Below, piece after piece: positions 28,781 through 38,543 of a stretch of 64,000 nucleotides of DNA. Each line of letters begins with the position of its first letter. Positions within the stretch are counted from its first letter, which is position 1. Source of the DNA: Pectobacterium polaris. Lineage in GTDB: Bacteria; Pseudomonadota; Gammaproteobacteria; Enterobacterales; Enterobacteriaceae. A program made the position numbers and the translations under genes. The notes under the pieces were generated by a model. That model had not been told where the DNA came from and made no database searches. It saw nothing but the letters and a program-made list of their open reading frames with translations. The stretch covers positions 682,001-746,000 of the forward strand of contig NZ_CP017481.1 in the NCBI RefSeq assembly GCF_002307355.1. The letters are read 5' to 3'.

Positions 28781-29257
28781 TTACTTAACGTACTCAATCG
28801 AATTGACGAACCACTCACGCGGGCCGTCTGGCGTATTCACGGTGAATTCCTCATCAACCGCTTTTTTCAGCATGGCGCGCGCCATCGGGGAATCGATCGA
28901 AATATAGTCTTTATTGTCGCCGTAGATCTCGTCCGGGCCGACAATCCGCAAACGCTTCGTCTCCCCTTGTTCATTCTCGATCTCAACCCAGGCGCCAAAA
29001 AATACGCTGCCATCCTGCTGCGGCGAGTAATCAACGATTTTCAATTCCGTCAGGCATTTTCTCAGGTAGCGCACACGACGATCGATCTGGCGCAATAAAC
29101 GCTTGTTATAGGTGTAGTCCGCATTTTCTGAGCGATCCCCCAGACTAGCTGCCCAGGAGACAATTTTCGTAATTTCAGGGCGCTTTACATTCCAGAGATG
29201 CTCATGCTCTGCACGCAGTTTGTCATACCCCTCGCGGGTAATCAGATTGGTTTTCAA
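28781..29257 (-). CDS. greB: Transcript cleavage factor GreB
   Basis: Elongation factor of 158 residues that enters the RNA polymerase secondary channel and stimulates cleavage of backtracked RNA. The N-terminal coiled coil begins MKTNLITREGYDKLRAEHEHL. Acidic residues at its tip (SLGDRSENADYTY) are the Asp and Glu that bring Mg to the active site. The C-terminal FKBP-like domain ends in FVNSIEYVK. In E. coli it directly follows ompR divergently and precedes tex; here accessory blocks lie on both sides. Confidence 0.97.
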   Translation of the reverse strand: MKTNLITREGYDKLRAEHEHLWNVKRPEITKIVSWAASLGDRSENADYTYNKRLLRQIDRRVRYLRKCLTELKIVDYSPQQDGSVFFGAWVEIENEQGETKRLRIVGPDEIYGDNKDYISIDSPMARAMLKKAVDEEFTVNTPDGPREWFVNSIEYVK

Positions 29258-29430
29258 GTCAGTAACCCCGTTAGGCTCTTAGTGCATACAACATGCTTCG
29301 ATATTCCCACACGAAAAAATCGCGCGTTCATTACACAGATTTACAGTTTTGGCTAATAATCTATCAACAGACATAAATATGTCATTTCTATCCCGTACTT
29401 TTAGCCACGGAGAGCTACGGAGAACGATTT

Positions 29431-31146
29431 ATGTTTAGCTTAGACGCCATTCTGCAAGATCTTGTCCCGCATCGCCATACGCCACCCTGGCAGAAAACGG
29501 TTTTGCGTTCTCTGCTATTTGAAAATGAAATGCAGCAATTTGCGCGGCGTTACCCGCATTTGAAGGGATTGGATCTGGTCGAACAGATTCTTGACTACTT
29601 CAACTTTAATTGTGAAATGGTCGAAGGGGATTTAGAAAATATCCCCAGTCAGGGACCGGTGGTGTTGGTTGCCAACCACCCCATTGGTTCACTGGACGGT
29701 CTGGCGCTATTGCGCACCGTCGCCAGCGTCAGGCCCGACGTCCGCATCGTCGCCAGCCAGCTACTCTCTTATGTCGCCCCGCTCAAAAATCTGTTTTTTT
29801 CCGTCGATAACTTCAATAACCGCACCAAACGCCAGCAAATCAGCGCCATCCAGCAGCATCTGGAAGGCGACGGCGCGATCATCGTCTTCCCCGCGGGTGA
29901 AGTTTCACGCGCCAGCCTGCAAGGTATTCGCGACGGTCACTGGCACAACGGTTTTATCCGCATGGCGAGCAAAGCCCGCGCGCCCGTGGTTCCGATTCAT
30001 ATCGGCGGACGCAACAGTGCGCTGTTCTATCTCTCTTCCATGGTTTATCGCCCACTCTCCACCCTCCTACTGGTGAGAGAAATGTTTGGTCAGCGCGACC
30101 AAACCCTCAAGCTGCGTATCGGTGCCAGAATTCCCTATGCGTCCTGGAGTCAGGGCGAATGGAACGCCAACGATCTGGCGGCTCGTTTCCGGCGTCACGT
30201 TTATCGACTAGGGCAAGGAAAGCCCGGCTGTTTTACCGGTGAAAAACCCATTGCGCTGGCCGAAGATCGCGTGCTGCTGAAGCGCGCGCTGTCAGAGTGT
30301 GAAACGCTGGGTACCACGCCGGATGGCAAGATTGTCTATCTGTATCGTCGCGGTGAAGAAGATTACGTGCCGCTGTTGCGCGAACTCGGACGCCTGCGCG
30401 AAATCGCCTTCCGGGCCGTGGGCGAAGGCTCCGGCCAACGCCGCGATCTGGACAGCTATGACGATGACTATCTGCACCTGATCCTGTGGGATGACCGAGA
30501 ACTGGAGATTGTCGGTGCCTATCGCTTTGTCTCGACGGCCAGTTTGATCGCAGAAAAAGGAAAAAGCGGCCTCTACAGCCACAGTCTGTTCCAGTACGGC
30601 GACGAAATGGATCCGATACTGGCATCCGGCATTGAGCTGGGACGCAGTTTTATTCAGCCTAAATACTGGGGTAAACGCGGACTGGATTATCTCTGGCTGG
30701 GCATTGGTGCCTATCTGGCGCGCTATCCAGAACACCGCTACCTGTTCGGTCCGGTGTCGCTTTCCGGCACCTTGCCGCCGCATGCTCGTGATTTGCTGGT
30801 TGCGTTTTATCGCCTGCACTTCACGCCCGATCAGCCGCTGGCTACGTCGCGTCGCCCTTATCCGGCCTCGCTGCCTGACGTGCTGAAACAGTTTGAAGGA
30901 ACGGACTACCAGCAAGATCTCACGCGGTTGAAAAGCATGCTCAGCAACATGGGTTGTGCGATCCCCACGCTCTACAAGCAGTATTCGGAGTTGTGTGAGC
31001 CGGGAGGCGTGCGGTTTATCGACTTCGGTATCGATCCCGATTTCAATAACTGCATCGACGGTCTGGTGCTGGTCGACCTGAAACAGCTGAAAGAATCACG
31101 CTATCAGCGCTATATCGCCCCTTTTGTCAGCGATAAAGCATCCTGA
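29431..31146 (+). CDS. olsF: Bifunctional ornithine-lipid acyltransferase (OlsF-like)
   Basis: A two-domain protein of 571 residues. The N-terminal PlsC-type acyltransferase has ANHPIGSLDG near residues 81-90 and FPAGEVSR further on. The C-terminal half is a GNAT/hemolysin-like N-acyltransferase (LGRSFIQPKYWGKRGLDYLWLGIG). This fusion matches OlsF of Serratia proteamaculans, which acylates ornithine twice to make ornithine lipid. The fused order O-acyl then N-acyl is the same. GGAG lies eight bases before the ATG. It is flanked by greB and a chemoreceptor and ends in a strong hairpin. Substrate specificity is inferred from architecture. Confidence 0.8.
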   Translation: MFSLDAILQDLVPHRHTPPWQKTVLRSLLFENEMQQFARRYPHLKGLDLVEQILDYFNFNCEMVEGDLENIPSQGPVVLVANHPIGSLDGLALLRTVASVRPDVRIVASQLLSYVAPLKNLFFSVDNFNNRTKRQQISAIQQHLEGDGAIIVFPAGEVSRASLQGIRDGHWHNGFIRMASKARAPVVPIHIGGRNSALFYLSSMVYRPLSTLLLVREMFGQRDQTLKLRIGARIPYASWSQGEWNANDLAARFRRHVYRLGQGKPGCFTGEKPIALAEDRVLLKRALSECETLGTTPDGKIVYLYRRGEEDYVPLLRELGRLREIAFRAVGEGSGQRRDLDSYDDDYLHLILWDDRELEIVGAYRFVSTASLIAEKGKSGLYSHSLFQYGDEMDPILASGIELGRSFIQPKYWGKRGLDYLWLGIGAYLARYPEHRYLFGPVSLSGTLPPHARDLLVAFYRLHFTPDQPLATSRRPYPASLPDVLKQFEGTDYQQDLTRLKSMLSNMGCAIPTLYKQYSELCEPGGVRFIDFGIDPDFNNCIDGLVLVDLKQLKESRYQRYIAPFVSDKAS

Positions 31147-31152
31147 TTGATC

Positions 31153-31184
31153 GGTGCGTTAACTTCTAAAGGGGTTAACGCACC
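31153..31184 (+). terminator. Hairpin after olsF
   Basis: Perfect 11-bp arms GGTGCGTTAAC and GTTAACGCACC with a 10-base loop begin six bases after the olsF stop. A T-run (GTTTTT) comes only some 11 bases later, so termination may be imperfect. Confidence 0.65.
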
Positions 31185-31295
31185 ACTCTCCCACGTTTTT
31201 CTCATTATTCCCATTAGCCAACGCCATACCCGCACGCATTTTGTCTCTCAGATCACACATTTCATACGAAATCCCATTCGCCGTAATTTACGTGA

Positions 31296-31322
31296 TCAAC
31301 TGAACGCTTTTCTTGCCGATAT
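31296..31322 (+). promoter_or_regulatory. FliA (sigma-28) type promoter of the chemoreceptor gene
   Basis: TCAA, 15 bases, GCCGATAT. The consensus is TAAA-N15-GCCGATAA, so 10 of 12 positions match with exact spacing. It lies 160 bases upstream of the chemoreceptor ATG, which would leave a leader of about 150 bases. Chemoreceptor genes are typical FliA targets. Confidence 0.7.
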
Positions 31323-31481
31323 TACAGATATTCTTATCAATATGTTTTTGAACGCGGGAGTTACCGGTGTATCCCGAAAATGCGAAACATAGCTATAATG
31401 CCTCGTCATTACTTGCATCGATTACGATAGCAAGCCCCCTCCGCTGTGCCTTCATAGCATGTCAAAAAATTAAGGATGTTT

Positions 31482-33149
31482 ATGAATATGCTGAACAGAA
31501 TCAAACTCGGCAAGATGCTGGGTATGGGATTTTCTCTGGTTATTATCATCAGCCTGATGGTGGCATTCTTCGGACGACTCCAACTGGTTGGGCTGGGTAA
31601 CGACATCAACCGGCTTTCCGGCACCACGTTGGCGAATATGTTATTGATTCAGGAAGTTAAAGCCGGCTTTGACGCCAATGCTCGCCTGATCCGTAACATG
31701 GCACTCAGCACCGACCCTGCACAAATCAAGCAGGAAAAGCAGTTCGTCGACGAGCAAATTGCCCGCAATACCGCCAACCTGAAAAAGCTGGGGCAACAGC
31801 TCGATACCGAAGGCACCAGCGCGCTGCTGAAACAGTTTCAGGACACCCGTCCGCCCTACCTTGCCGCCTTTTTGAAAGCGATGGAGCTGGTGCAATCCAC
31901 CGATCCACAGCAGCGTCTGCAGGGTAACGCCATTATTCTCAATGAGATGCAGACGGCACAAAACGCACTGTTCAAAGTGCTGGACGCGATGATGGCCTCG
32001 CAGCAGCAGGATACCAACGAGATTGTCAGCGGTGCACAGCAGGATGCACAGTCCGGCAGCGTTATCATGCTGATTCTCGCGCTTGCCGCCGCCGTCATGG
32101 CCGCTGCCGTGGCCTGGCTGATTACCCGCACGCTGAAAAACCAGCTGGGAGGAGAACCACTCTACGCCACCCACGTTGCCCGGCAGGTGGCCGATGGCGA
32201 TCTGGCCGTCGATATCGATATCAAGCCGAACGACCACAGCAGCCTGTTAGCCACCATGCGTCATATGAGCCATAACCTGGGCGATATCGTCGAGCAGGTG
32301 CGGCAGAGCAGCGAAGCCATCGCTTCCGGCTCCAGCCAAATCGCCGCAGGCAGCGAAAACCTGAGCCAGCGTACGGAAGAGCAGGCCGCCAGCCTGCAAC
32401 AAACGGCTGCGTCAATGGAGCAGATGAGCCAGGCGATTCGTCAGAATGCGCATACCGTGCGTAGCGCCACTCAACTTGCCAGCCAGGCCAGCGAAACGGC
32501 GACCAAGGGCGGTGATGCCATCAGCGATATGGTCATTACGATGAAAGAGATCTCCACCAGTTCACACAAAATCCGCGACATCATCAGCGTTATTGATGGC
32601 ATCGCCTTCCAGACCAATATTCTGGCGCTGAATGCGGCGGTCGAAGCCGCACGCGCGGGCGAGCAAGGCCGCGGTTTCGCCGTGGTGGCAGGGGAAGTAC
32701 GCTCGCTGGCACAGCGCTCCGCCTCCGCCGCGAAAGAAATCGCAGTATTGATCAACACCAGCGTCGAAAAAGTGGAAGCGGGGAATCGTCTGGTTGAAGA
32801 CACGGGCAGCACCATTGATGAGCTGGTGCGTCAGGCGCGCAGCGTGGCAGATTTAATCAGTGAAATCGGGACAACAACGCAGGAGCAGGAATCCGGTATT
32901 TCGCAAATTCATGATGCCGTGAACCAGCTCGATCAGGTCACCCAGCAGAACGCGACGCTGGTGGAAGAATCTGCCAATGCGGCAACCAGCTTGCGCGAAC
33001 AGTCCTCTCATCTGGTTACGCTCATGAACCATTTCCACCTGCGCGGTACGCCAACCGTCCGCCCAGCGCCGATGGCGAAAAAAGCCCAACCAACTCGTTT
33101 GGCGCTTGCGCCGGTCGGCAACGCACAGGATAACTGGGAAAAATTCTAG
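31482..33149 (+). CDS. Methyl-accepting chemotaxis protein
   Basis: Chemoreceptor of 555 residues. The ATG at 31482 was chosen because AAGGA lies five bases upstream. A first membrane helix is at about residues 12-32, a periplasmic four-helix ligand domain follows, and a second helix is near residues 190-213. A HAMP domain precedes the methylation helices and the conserved signalling hairpin ([26 protein letters not shown]). The last five residues NWEKF match the C-terminal CheR/CheB docking pentapeptide of Tar and Tsr (NWETF). The ligand cannot be told from sequence. It is transcribed alone. Confidence 0.96.
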   Translation: MNMLNRIKLGKMLGMGFSLVIIISLMVAFFGRLQLVGLGNDINRLSGTTLANMLLIQEVKAGFDANARLIRNMALSTDPAQIKQEKQFVDEQIARNTANLKKLGQQLDTEGTSALLKQFQDTRPPYLAAFLKAMELVQSTDPQQRLQGNAIILNEMQTAQNALFKVLDAMMASQQQDTNEIVSGAQQDAQSGSVIMLILALAAAVMAAAVAWLITRTLKNQLGGEPLYATHVARQVADGDLAVDIDIKPNDHSSLLATMRHMSHNLGDIVEQVRQSSEAIASGSSQIAAGSENLSQRTEEQAASLQQTAASMEQMSQAIRQNAHTVRSATQLASQASETATKGGDAISDMVITMKEISTSSHKIRDIISVIDGIAFQTNILALNAAVEAARAGEQGRGFAVVAGEVRSLAQRSASAAKEIAVLINTSVEKVEAGNRLVEDTGSTIDELVRQARSVADLISEIGTTTQEQESGISQIHDAVNQLDQVTQQNATLVEESANAATSLREQSSHLVTLMNHFHLRGTPTVRPAPMAKKAQPTRLALAPVGNAQDNWEKF

Positions 33150-33166
33150 GCTTGTCCTGCCCACGA

Positions 33167-33206
33167 TCACCATGATGCCTATGCCGAGACATAGGCATCA
33201 TGGTGA
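33167..33206. terminator. Bidirectional terminator between chemoreceptor and citrate synthase genes
   Basis: Perfect 17-bp arms (33167-33183 and 33190-33206, TCACCATGATGCCTATG and its complement) with a six-base loop. It lies 17 bases after the chemoreceptor stop and 8 bases after the end of the convergent citrate synthase gene. Confidence 0.85.
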
Positions 33207-33214
33207 CAATCGCC

Positions 33215-34501
33215 TCAGTCTTTCAGCGCGGAAACATAGTCCCGACGCGGCTGTCCGGTATAAACCTGGCGCGGACGGTAGATGCTGATTTCATCCTGCT
33301 TATGCATCTCATCCCAATGCGCAATCCAGCCGATCGTTCTGCCGACGGTGGAAATAACCGTAAACATTGACGGCGGCAGCCCCATCGCTTTGAGAATGAC
33401 CGATGTATAGAAATCGACGCTTGGGTAGAGTTTATTCTCCAGAAAATAGGCGTCAGTCATGGCGATGTGTTCCAGCTCCATCGCCACCTGCAATAGACTA
33501 TCTTCCGTGCCGAGTTCATTGAGCACTTCATAACAGGTTTTACGAAGAATCGCCGCGCGTGGGTCGAAATGCTGGTAGACCGAGTTACCGAATCCCATCA
33601 GGCGGAATGAATCGCAGCGGTCTTTCGCGCGTCGTACAAATTCAGGGACGCGATCGACCGTTTTAATCTCTTCCAGCATGCGCATACAGGCTTCGTTCGC
33701 CCCACCGTGCAGCGGCCCCCACATCGATGCCAGCCCAGCAGCAATGCAGGCAAACGGGTTCGCGCCGGAGGAACCTGATGCTCTGACCGCCATCGTAGAC
33801 GGGCACTGACCATGATCGGCATGCAGAATCAGGATGCGGTTCATCGCTCGTTCCAGCACCGGATTCACTTCATATTTCTCCGCCGGAATCGAAAACAGCA
33901 TGTGCAGGAAGTTACCGGTATAGGAGAGCGAATTACGGGGATACACGGACGGCTGTTCGATGGAATATTTGTAGCACATCGCCGCCAGCGTCGGCATTTT
34001 CGACAACAGCCGCACGGCCGCCAGCTCGCGGTGCTCCGCGTTATGAATATCCAATACATCGTGATAGAACGCGGCTAGCGCACCGACCACCGCGCACATC
34101 AGCGCCATCGGGTGGGAATCGCGACGAAAACCACTGAACATGCGGGAAATTTGCTCATGAACCAGCGTATGGCGGGTGATGTTGTCGGCAAATTTCGCAT
34201 ACGCTTCCGCCGAAGGCGCTTCGCCATGCAGCAGGATGTAACAGACCTCAGTAAAGTCACACTGTTCGGCGAGCTGTTCGACAGGGAAGCCCCGATGCAG
34301 CAACACGCTATTCACCGCATCAATATAGGTAATCGCCGACTCGCACCCTGCCGTATTGGCAAAACCGGGGTCATAGCTGCACAGCCCGTGCTCAGCGAGT
34401 GGGCGAATATCCACCGCCGTTTTCCCCAGTACGCCGGAACGCATATCCAGCGTGATATCCGCCTGCCCTTCTGCCGTCAACGTGGACGTTCTGACTGTCA
34501 T
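33215..34501 (-). CDS. Citrate synthase paralogue with substituted active-site His
   Basis: Type II (hexameric GltA-like) citrate synthase of 428 residues. It keeps the HADH motif, the catalytic His in [10 protein letters not shown], Asp in SVDFYT, and the oxaloacetate Arg residues ([19 protein letters not shown]). At residue 306, however, the usual GFGHRVY reads GFGNSVY: the catalytic His (His305 or 306 in E. coli GltA, depending on counting of Met) is Asn, coded by AAC at 33584-33586. This His polarises the oxaloacetate carbonyl. The enzyme may be weak, changed in substrate, or non-catalytic. The gene stands alone, not beside sdh, so it is probably not the main gltA. It is divergent from tex. 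Confidence 0.85.
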   Translation of the reverse strand: MTVRTSTLTAEGQADITLDMRSGVLGKTAVDIRPLAEHGLCSYDPGFANTAGCESAITYIDAVNSVLLHRGFPVEQLAEQCDFTEVCYILLHGEAPSAEAYAKFADNITRHTLVHEQISRMFSGFRRDSHPMALMCAVVGALAAFYHDVLDIHNAEHRELAAVRLLSKMPTLAAMCYKYSIEQPSVYPRNSLSYTGNFLHMLFSIPAEKYEVNPVLERAMNRILILHADHGQCPSTMAVRASGSSGANPFACIAAGLASMWGPLHGGANEACMRMLEEIKTVDRVPEFVRRAKDRCDSFRLMGFGNSVYQHFDPRAAILRKTCYEVLNELGTEDSLLQVAMELEHIAMTDAYFLENKLYPSVDFYTSVILKAMGLPPSMFTVISTVGRTIGWIAHWDEMHKQDEISIYRPRQVYTGQPRRDYVSALKD

Positions 34502-34844
34502 GAACCTTTCTCCTGCCCGAATAATGATGTTGTTCTCGTCCGCTCTTACGGGCTTCTGGATAGGACATCCCGTGCGGCACTCAATTTACAGCGCTCAATT
34601 TAAAGCAACACAAAGCCAACGTATGTCATACGCTAAATTCGTGAGTGGGTTGCAAGAATCTGAAGGAATATTGATGTAGGTAAATTTTGTTGCACTGAAC
34701 GACGCGAGATCATCCGCGTTTTCCAGACGGCAGCGGCTGGCATTTTGCACGCTCAATCCGTATAACTGTCCTCACTGGTTTCACTCACTACTTAATTCCA
34801 CTACCTTTTATTCCACTAATTTGACGACGACTGATATCAGACCT
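34502..34844. other. Divergent spacer citrate synthase/tex (343 bp)
   Basis: No gene or strong repeat is seen. It must contain the promoters of both flanking genes. No Fur-like, FliA-like or other recognised operator was found by eye. Confidence 0.4.
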
Positions 34845-37178
34845 ATGAATGATTCATTAAGCCAACTTATCGCCAGCGAATTGCAGGCGCGTACGGAGCA
34901 GGTAGACGCCGCAGTCCGCCTGCTGGACGAAGGAAACACCGTCCCTTTTATCGCCCGTTACCGTAAAGAAGTGACCGGCGGGCTGGATGACACCCAACTG
35001 CGCCAGCTCGAAACGCGCCTCGGTTACCTGCGTGAACTGGAAGACCGACGCCAGACTATTCTGAAATCCATCGACGATCAGGGGAAATTAACCCCACAGC
35101 TCGCCACCGCCATAAAAGGCACGCTGAGCAAAACCGAGCTGGAAGATCTCTACCTGCCGTACAAACCTAAGCGCCGCACGCGCGGGCAGATCGCGATTGA
35201 AGCGGGTCTGGAACCGCTGGCCGATGGCCTGTGGCAAGACCCAAGCCAGGAGCCGGAGCTGACGGCACAGGCTTATGTCGATGCCGAGAAAGGCGTAGCG
35301 GACGTGAAAGCCGCATTGGACGGCGCACGTTACATCCTGATGGAGCGCTTTGCCGAAGACGCCACGCTGCTGGCAAAAGTGCGTAACTACCTGTGGAAAA
35401 ACGCCCATCTGGTTTCCCGCGTCGTAGAAGGGAAAGAGGAAGAAGGCGCGAAGTTCCGCGATTATTTCGATCATCACGAACCGATTGCTCAGGTGCCTTC
35501 ACACCGCGCACTGGCGATGTTCCGTGGCCGTAACGAAGGCGTACTGCAACTGGCACTGAACGCCGATCCACAGCACGAAGAAGCGCCGCGTGAAAGCTAC
35601 TGCGAACAGATTATTATCGACCACCTGAACCTGCGTTTGGGGAATGCTGCGGCAGACAGCTGGCGGCGCGCCGTCATTAGCTGGACGTGGCGCATTAAAG
35701 TGCTGCTGCACCTTGAAACCGAGCTGATGGGCAGCGTGCGTGAGAAAGCGGAAGACGAAGCGATCAACGTCTTCGCCCGCAACATGCACGACCTGCTGAT
35801 GGCCGCGCCTGCGGGCATGCGTGCCACAATGGGTCTCGATCCCGGCTTGCGTACTGGCGTAAAAGTCGCGGTGGTGGATGCCACCGGCAAGCTGGTCGCG
35901 ACCGATACGATTTATCCGCATACCGGTCAGGCAGCGAAAGCCGCTCCAATTGTTGCCGCACTATGCCTCAAATATCAGGTTGAGCTGGTAGCGATTGGCA
36001 ACGGTACTGCCTCACGTGAGACCGAACGTTTCTTCCTCGACACGCAGAAACAGTTCCCGGCGATCAACGCGCAGAAAGTGATCGTCAGCGAAGCAGGCGC
36101 GTCGGTGTATTCCGCCTCCGAGCTGGCAGCGCTGGAATTCCCCGATCTGGATGTCTCGCTGCGCGGCGCAGTCTCTATCGCCCGTCGTTTGCAGGATCCG
36201 CTGGCGGAGCTGGTGAAGATCGACCCGAAATCCATCGGCGTGGGTCAATATCAGCATGACGTAAGCCAAAGTCTGCTGGCGAAGAAACTGGATGCGGTGG
36301 TCGAAGACTGCGTAAACGCCGTCGGCGTTGACCTGAATACCGCGTCCGTGGCGCTGTTAACCCGTGTCGCCGGGCTGACGCGCATGATGGCGCAAAATAT
36401 TGTGACCTGGCGTGATGAGAATGGCCGCTTCCATAACCGCGAACAGCTGCTGAAAGTCAGTCGTTTGGGGCCAAAAGCCTTTGAGCAGTGTGCGGGTTTC
36501 CTGCGCATCAACCACGGCAACAACCCGCTGGATGCTTCTACCGTTCACCCAGAAGCCTATCCGATCGTAGAGCGCATTCTGGCCGCGACCGAACAGGCGT
36601 TGCAGGAGCTAATGGGGAACCCCAACGCGCTGCGTAACCTGAAGCCCTCAGATTTCACCGATGAGCGTTTCGGCGTGCCGACAGTAACCGACATCATCAA
36701 AGAACTGGAAAAACCGGGTCGCGATCCACGTCCTGAGTTCAAAACCGCCAGCTTCGCCGACGGCGTGGAAACCTTAAACGATCTCCTGCCGGGCATGATT
36801 CTGGAAGGCGCGGTCACCAACGTCACCAACTTTGGTGCGTTTGTGGATATCGGCGTCCATCAGGACGGTTTAGTACACATCTCATCACTGGCCGACCATT
36901 TCGTCGACGATCCGCACAAGGTCGTGAAAGCGGGCGATATCGTCAAAGTGAAAGTGATGGAAGTGGATCTGCAACGTAAGCGTATTGCGCTGACCATGCG
37001 CCTTGATGAACAGCCGGGCGAGACGGCATCACGCCGTGGCGGTGGCAATGCGCGTAGCGATAGCAATACTTCCTCGCGTCAGCCAGCCGGTAAATCACGT
37101 CCTCGTCCCGCTAGCGCCCCTGTCGCCGGCAACAGCGCGATGGGCGATGCCCTAGCCGCTGCCTTTAAAAAGCGCTAA
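34845..37178 (+). CDS. tex: Tex, RNA-binding transcription accessory protein
   Basis: Cytoplasmic nucleic-acid-binding protein of about 777 residues (YhgF). The start is the ATG at 34845 ([17 protein letters not shown]); a TTG eight codons earlier is less likely. An N-terminal helical Tex region is followed by an RNase-H-like YqgF domain ([22 protein letters not shown]), helix-hairpin-helix repeats ([19 protein letters not shown]) and a C-terminal S1 domain ([26 protein letters not shown]). The tail after the S1 domain is basic, Ser/Arg rich and disordered. It is monocistronic with a hairpin at its end. In E. coli feoABC follows tex; here it does not. Confidence 0.97.
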   Translation: MNDSLSQLIASELQARTEQVDAAVRLLDEGNTVPFIARYRKEVTGGLDDTQLRQLETRLGYLRELEDRRQTILKSIDDQGKLTPQLATAIKGTLSKTELEDLYLPYKPKRRTRGQIAIEAGLEPLADGLWQDPSQEPELTAQAYVDAEKGVADVKAALDGARYILMERFAEDATLLAKVRNYLWKNAHLVSRVVEGKEEEGAKFRDYFDHHEPIAQVPSHRALAMFRGRNEGVLQLALNADPQHEEAPRESYCEQIIIDHLNLRLGNAAADSWRRAVISWTWRIKVLLHLETELMGSVREKAEDEAINVFARNMHDLLMAAPAGMRATMGLDPGLRTGVKVAVVDATGKLVATDTIYPHTGQAAKAAPIVAALCLKYQVELVAIGNGTASRETERFFLDTQKQFPAINAQKVIVSEAGASVYSASELAALEFPDLDVSLRGAVSIARRLQDPLAELVKIDPKSIGVGQYQHDVSQSLLAKKLDAVVEDCVNAVGVDLNTASVALLTRVAGLTRMMAQNIVTWRDENGRFHNREQLLKVSRLGPKAFEQCAGFLRINHGNNPLDASTVHPEAYPIVERILAATEQALQELMGNPNALRNLKPSDFTDERFGVPTVTDIIKELEKPGRDPRPEFKTASFADGVETLNDLLPGMILEGAVTNVTNFGAFVDIGVHQDGLVHISSLADHFVDDPHKVVKAGDIVKVKVMEVDLQRKRIALTMRLDEQPGETASRRGGGNARSDSNTSSRQPAGKSRPRPASAPVAGNSAMGDALAAAFKKR

Positions 37179-37200
37179 CCGGCGTTCTGTCATTTAAATC

Positions 37201-37236
37201 ATGCCTGACCTCGTTTTCATAAGGTCAGGCATCTTT
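37201..37236 (+). terminator. Terminator of tex
   Basis: Perfect 11-bp arms ATGCCTGACCT and AGGTCAGGCAT with a 10-base loop, followed by CTTTCC. It begins 22 bases after the tex stop. Confidence 0.8.
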
Positions 37237-37362
37237 CCTGCCAAAATACCGCCATTTTGTTTCCCTAATAAAACTACGTTTCATTTATATTGAAATATTC
37301 AACCACTTCACGATTATTTTGTGATCTGCATCTAGGTAAATAAATTACCGTTGCGTTATTAT

Positions 37363-37400
37363 TGTTCTATATAGGAAACCATAGTTTTATATATAGAACA
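37363..37400 (+). promoter_or_regulatory. Inverted-repeat operator upstream of the IclR-type regulator gene
   Basis: Perfect 11-bp arms TGTTCTATATA (37363-37373) and TATATAGAACA (37390-37400) are separated by 16 bases. The repeat ends three bases before the regulator ATG and includes TATATA elements that could be a -10. The position suggests autoregulation. It replaces a normal Shine-Dalgarno sequence, so the transcript may be leaderless or poorly translated. Confidence 0.65.
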
Positions 37401-37403
37401 GTC

Positions 37404-38192
37404 ATGAATATATTCCAACAGCTCGAACACAGTAAAGCGCCAGCAGCCGTCCGTTTAGTGATGATTATTGACTACATCGCCAAACATGACGAAGCCAGCT
37501 TCACTGAGATTTGCACTGATTTGTCTATACCCAAAAGCAGCGTACATCATCTACTGGAAGTGCTGGTGGTTACGCAATTGTTACGTCAGCGCGCTGACGG
37601 TCGTTACGTTTTGGGGTTGAGACTGTTTGAGCTTGGCGGTCTGGTAATAAAGAATATTGATCTGCGTAAAGACACGATTAACTTTATGCATGAATTAGTC
37701 AAAGAGACAGAGCTGACCTGCCATCTTGGTATTATGGACGGCGATAATGGTTTCTTCCTGAGTAAAGTTGAATCGCCCAAGGCCATCGTAAAAACATCCT
37801 GGGAAGGTAAGAAAATTGTATTTAACCGTATGTCTCTGGGAAAAGTGCTCGTCGCCTGGCTGCCGCAGGAAAGAATTGAATCACTGATTGCCGATTGCAC
37901 CTTTGAGTATTTGACCCCTCGGACAATTACCAACAAAGAAGATTTTCTACAGCACCTGAAAACCGTCAAGGAACAGGGCTGGGCAATAGACGACGGCGAA
38001 GATATAGAAGAGATTTGCTGCATGGCCGCGCCGATCTTTAACCAAAATGGTGAAGTCATCGCCGCTATTGGCGTTAACGGTATGCAGTCGCAATATGCTA
38101 ATGGAAAAAAAGAAAAGCATCTGGCAAGCCTGATTAAAACCAGCAAAGCGATTACCGCGCATATTAACAGCCGGAATATTGATATTAGATAA
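37404..38192 (+). CDS. IclR-family transcriptional regulator of the kdgT-kduI locus
   Basis: Regulator of 262 residues from the ATG at 37404 (MNIFQQLEHSKAPAAVRL). An N-terminal winged helix covers about residues 10-70, with recognition helix PKSSVHHLLEVLVV. The C-terminal effector domain of the IclR type spans about 80-255 (FNRMSLGKVLVAWLP, CMAAPIFNQNGEVIAAIGVNG). It is not KdgR, the global pectinolysis repressor, whose sequence differs clearly, though both belong to the same family. It is upstream of and codirectional with kdgT, with a 351-base spacer. It probably responds to a sugar acid such as KDG; this is inferred from context. Its reading upstream to 37362 would cross the operator. Confidence 0.88.
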   Translation: MNIFQQLEHSKAPAAVRLVMIIDYIAKHDEASFTEICTDLSIPKSSVHHLLEVLVVTQLLRQRADGRYVLGLRLFELGGLVIKNIDLRKDTINFMHELVKETELTCHLGIMDGDNGFFLSKVESPKAIVKTSWEGKKIVFNRMSLGKVLVAWLPQERIESLIADCTFEYLTPRTITNKEDFLQHLKTVKEQGWAIDDGEDIEEICCMAAPIFNQNGEVIAAIGVNGMQSQYANGKKEKHLASLIKTSKAITAHINSRNIDIR

Positions 38193-38543
38193 TATATTTA
38201 GTGAAAATAATCCTAGTGGATTTCACTTTGTGATTTATTGAAATTCATCATAGTCGCGTAAATAGCGTGACGGATATGTCACGACATAATGACCTGTAAA
38301 CGCTAATTAAGCATTACGGGAAGGCCAACTATAACTAAAAAAACATTAAAGAAGTCATCATTAAGATGACGAAAATTATTAATTATCAATTTTATAATGG
38401 GGACAACCATCTTCAATAGTTAATGAAATCGGGTAATAACCCCTTGGGTTTTATTCCCCCCTATTTATTACTTTATACCAATACTCCATCTGCTTTCACT
38501 GAAAGCGGGCTGAACATGCTTTTATCTTTTAATGAGGTCTTTT
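38193..38543 (+). other. Regulatory spacer between the IclR gene and kdgT (351 bp)
   Basis: AT-rich with several palindromes: CGTGAC-6-GTCACG at 38266-38283, GTCATC-5-GATGAC at 38354-38370, and AACCC-CTT-GGGTT near 38448-38460 followed by TTTATT. No copy of the 11-bp repeat seen upstream of the regulator gene was found. The first palindrome resembles a CRP site but with an 8-base spacer, not 6. GAGG at 38534-38537 is the kdgT ribosome-binding site. Confidence 0.5.

Larger units (their letters stand above)
31147..31481 (+). other. olsF/chemoreceptor intergenic region (335 bp)
   Basis: Contains the olsF terminator-like hairpin at 31153-31184 and a FliA-type promoter at 31296-31322, described separately. 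A small in-frame reading at 31147-31392 lacks any ribosome-binding site or family feature and is not called. AAGGA at 31472-31476 serves the chemoreceptor. Confidence 0.6.

Noticed and set aside
28386..28907. 173-codon plus-strand frame as a gene
   Set aside because: Its first part is the middle of the decayed CitE-like gene and its last part runs antisense into greB.
38266..38283. CRP site upstream of kdgT
   Set aside because: CGTGA and TCACG are separated by 8 bases rather than 6.
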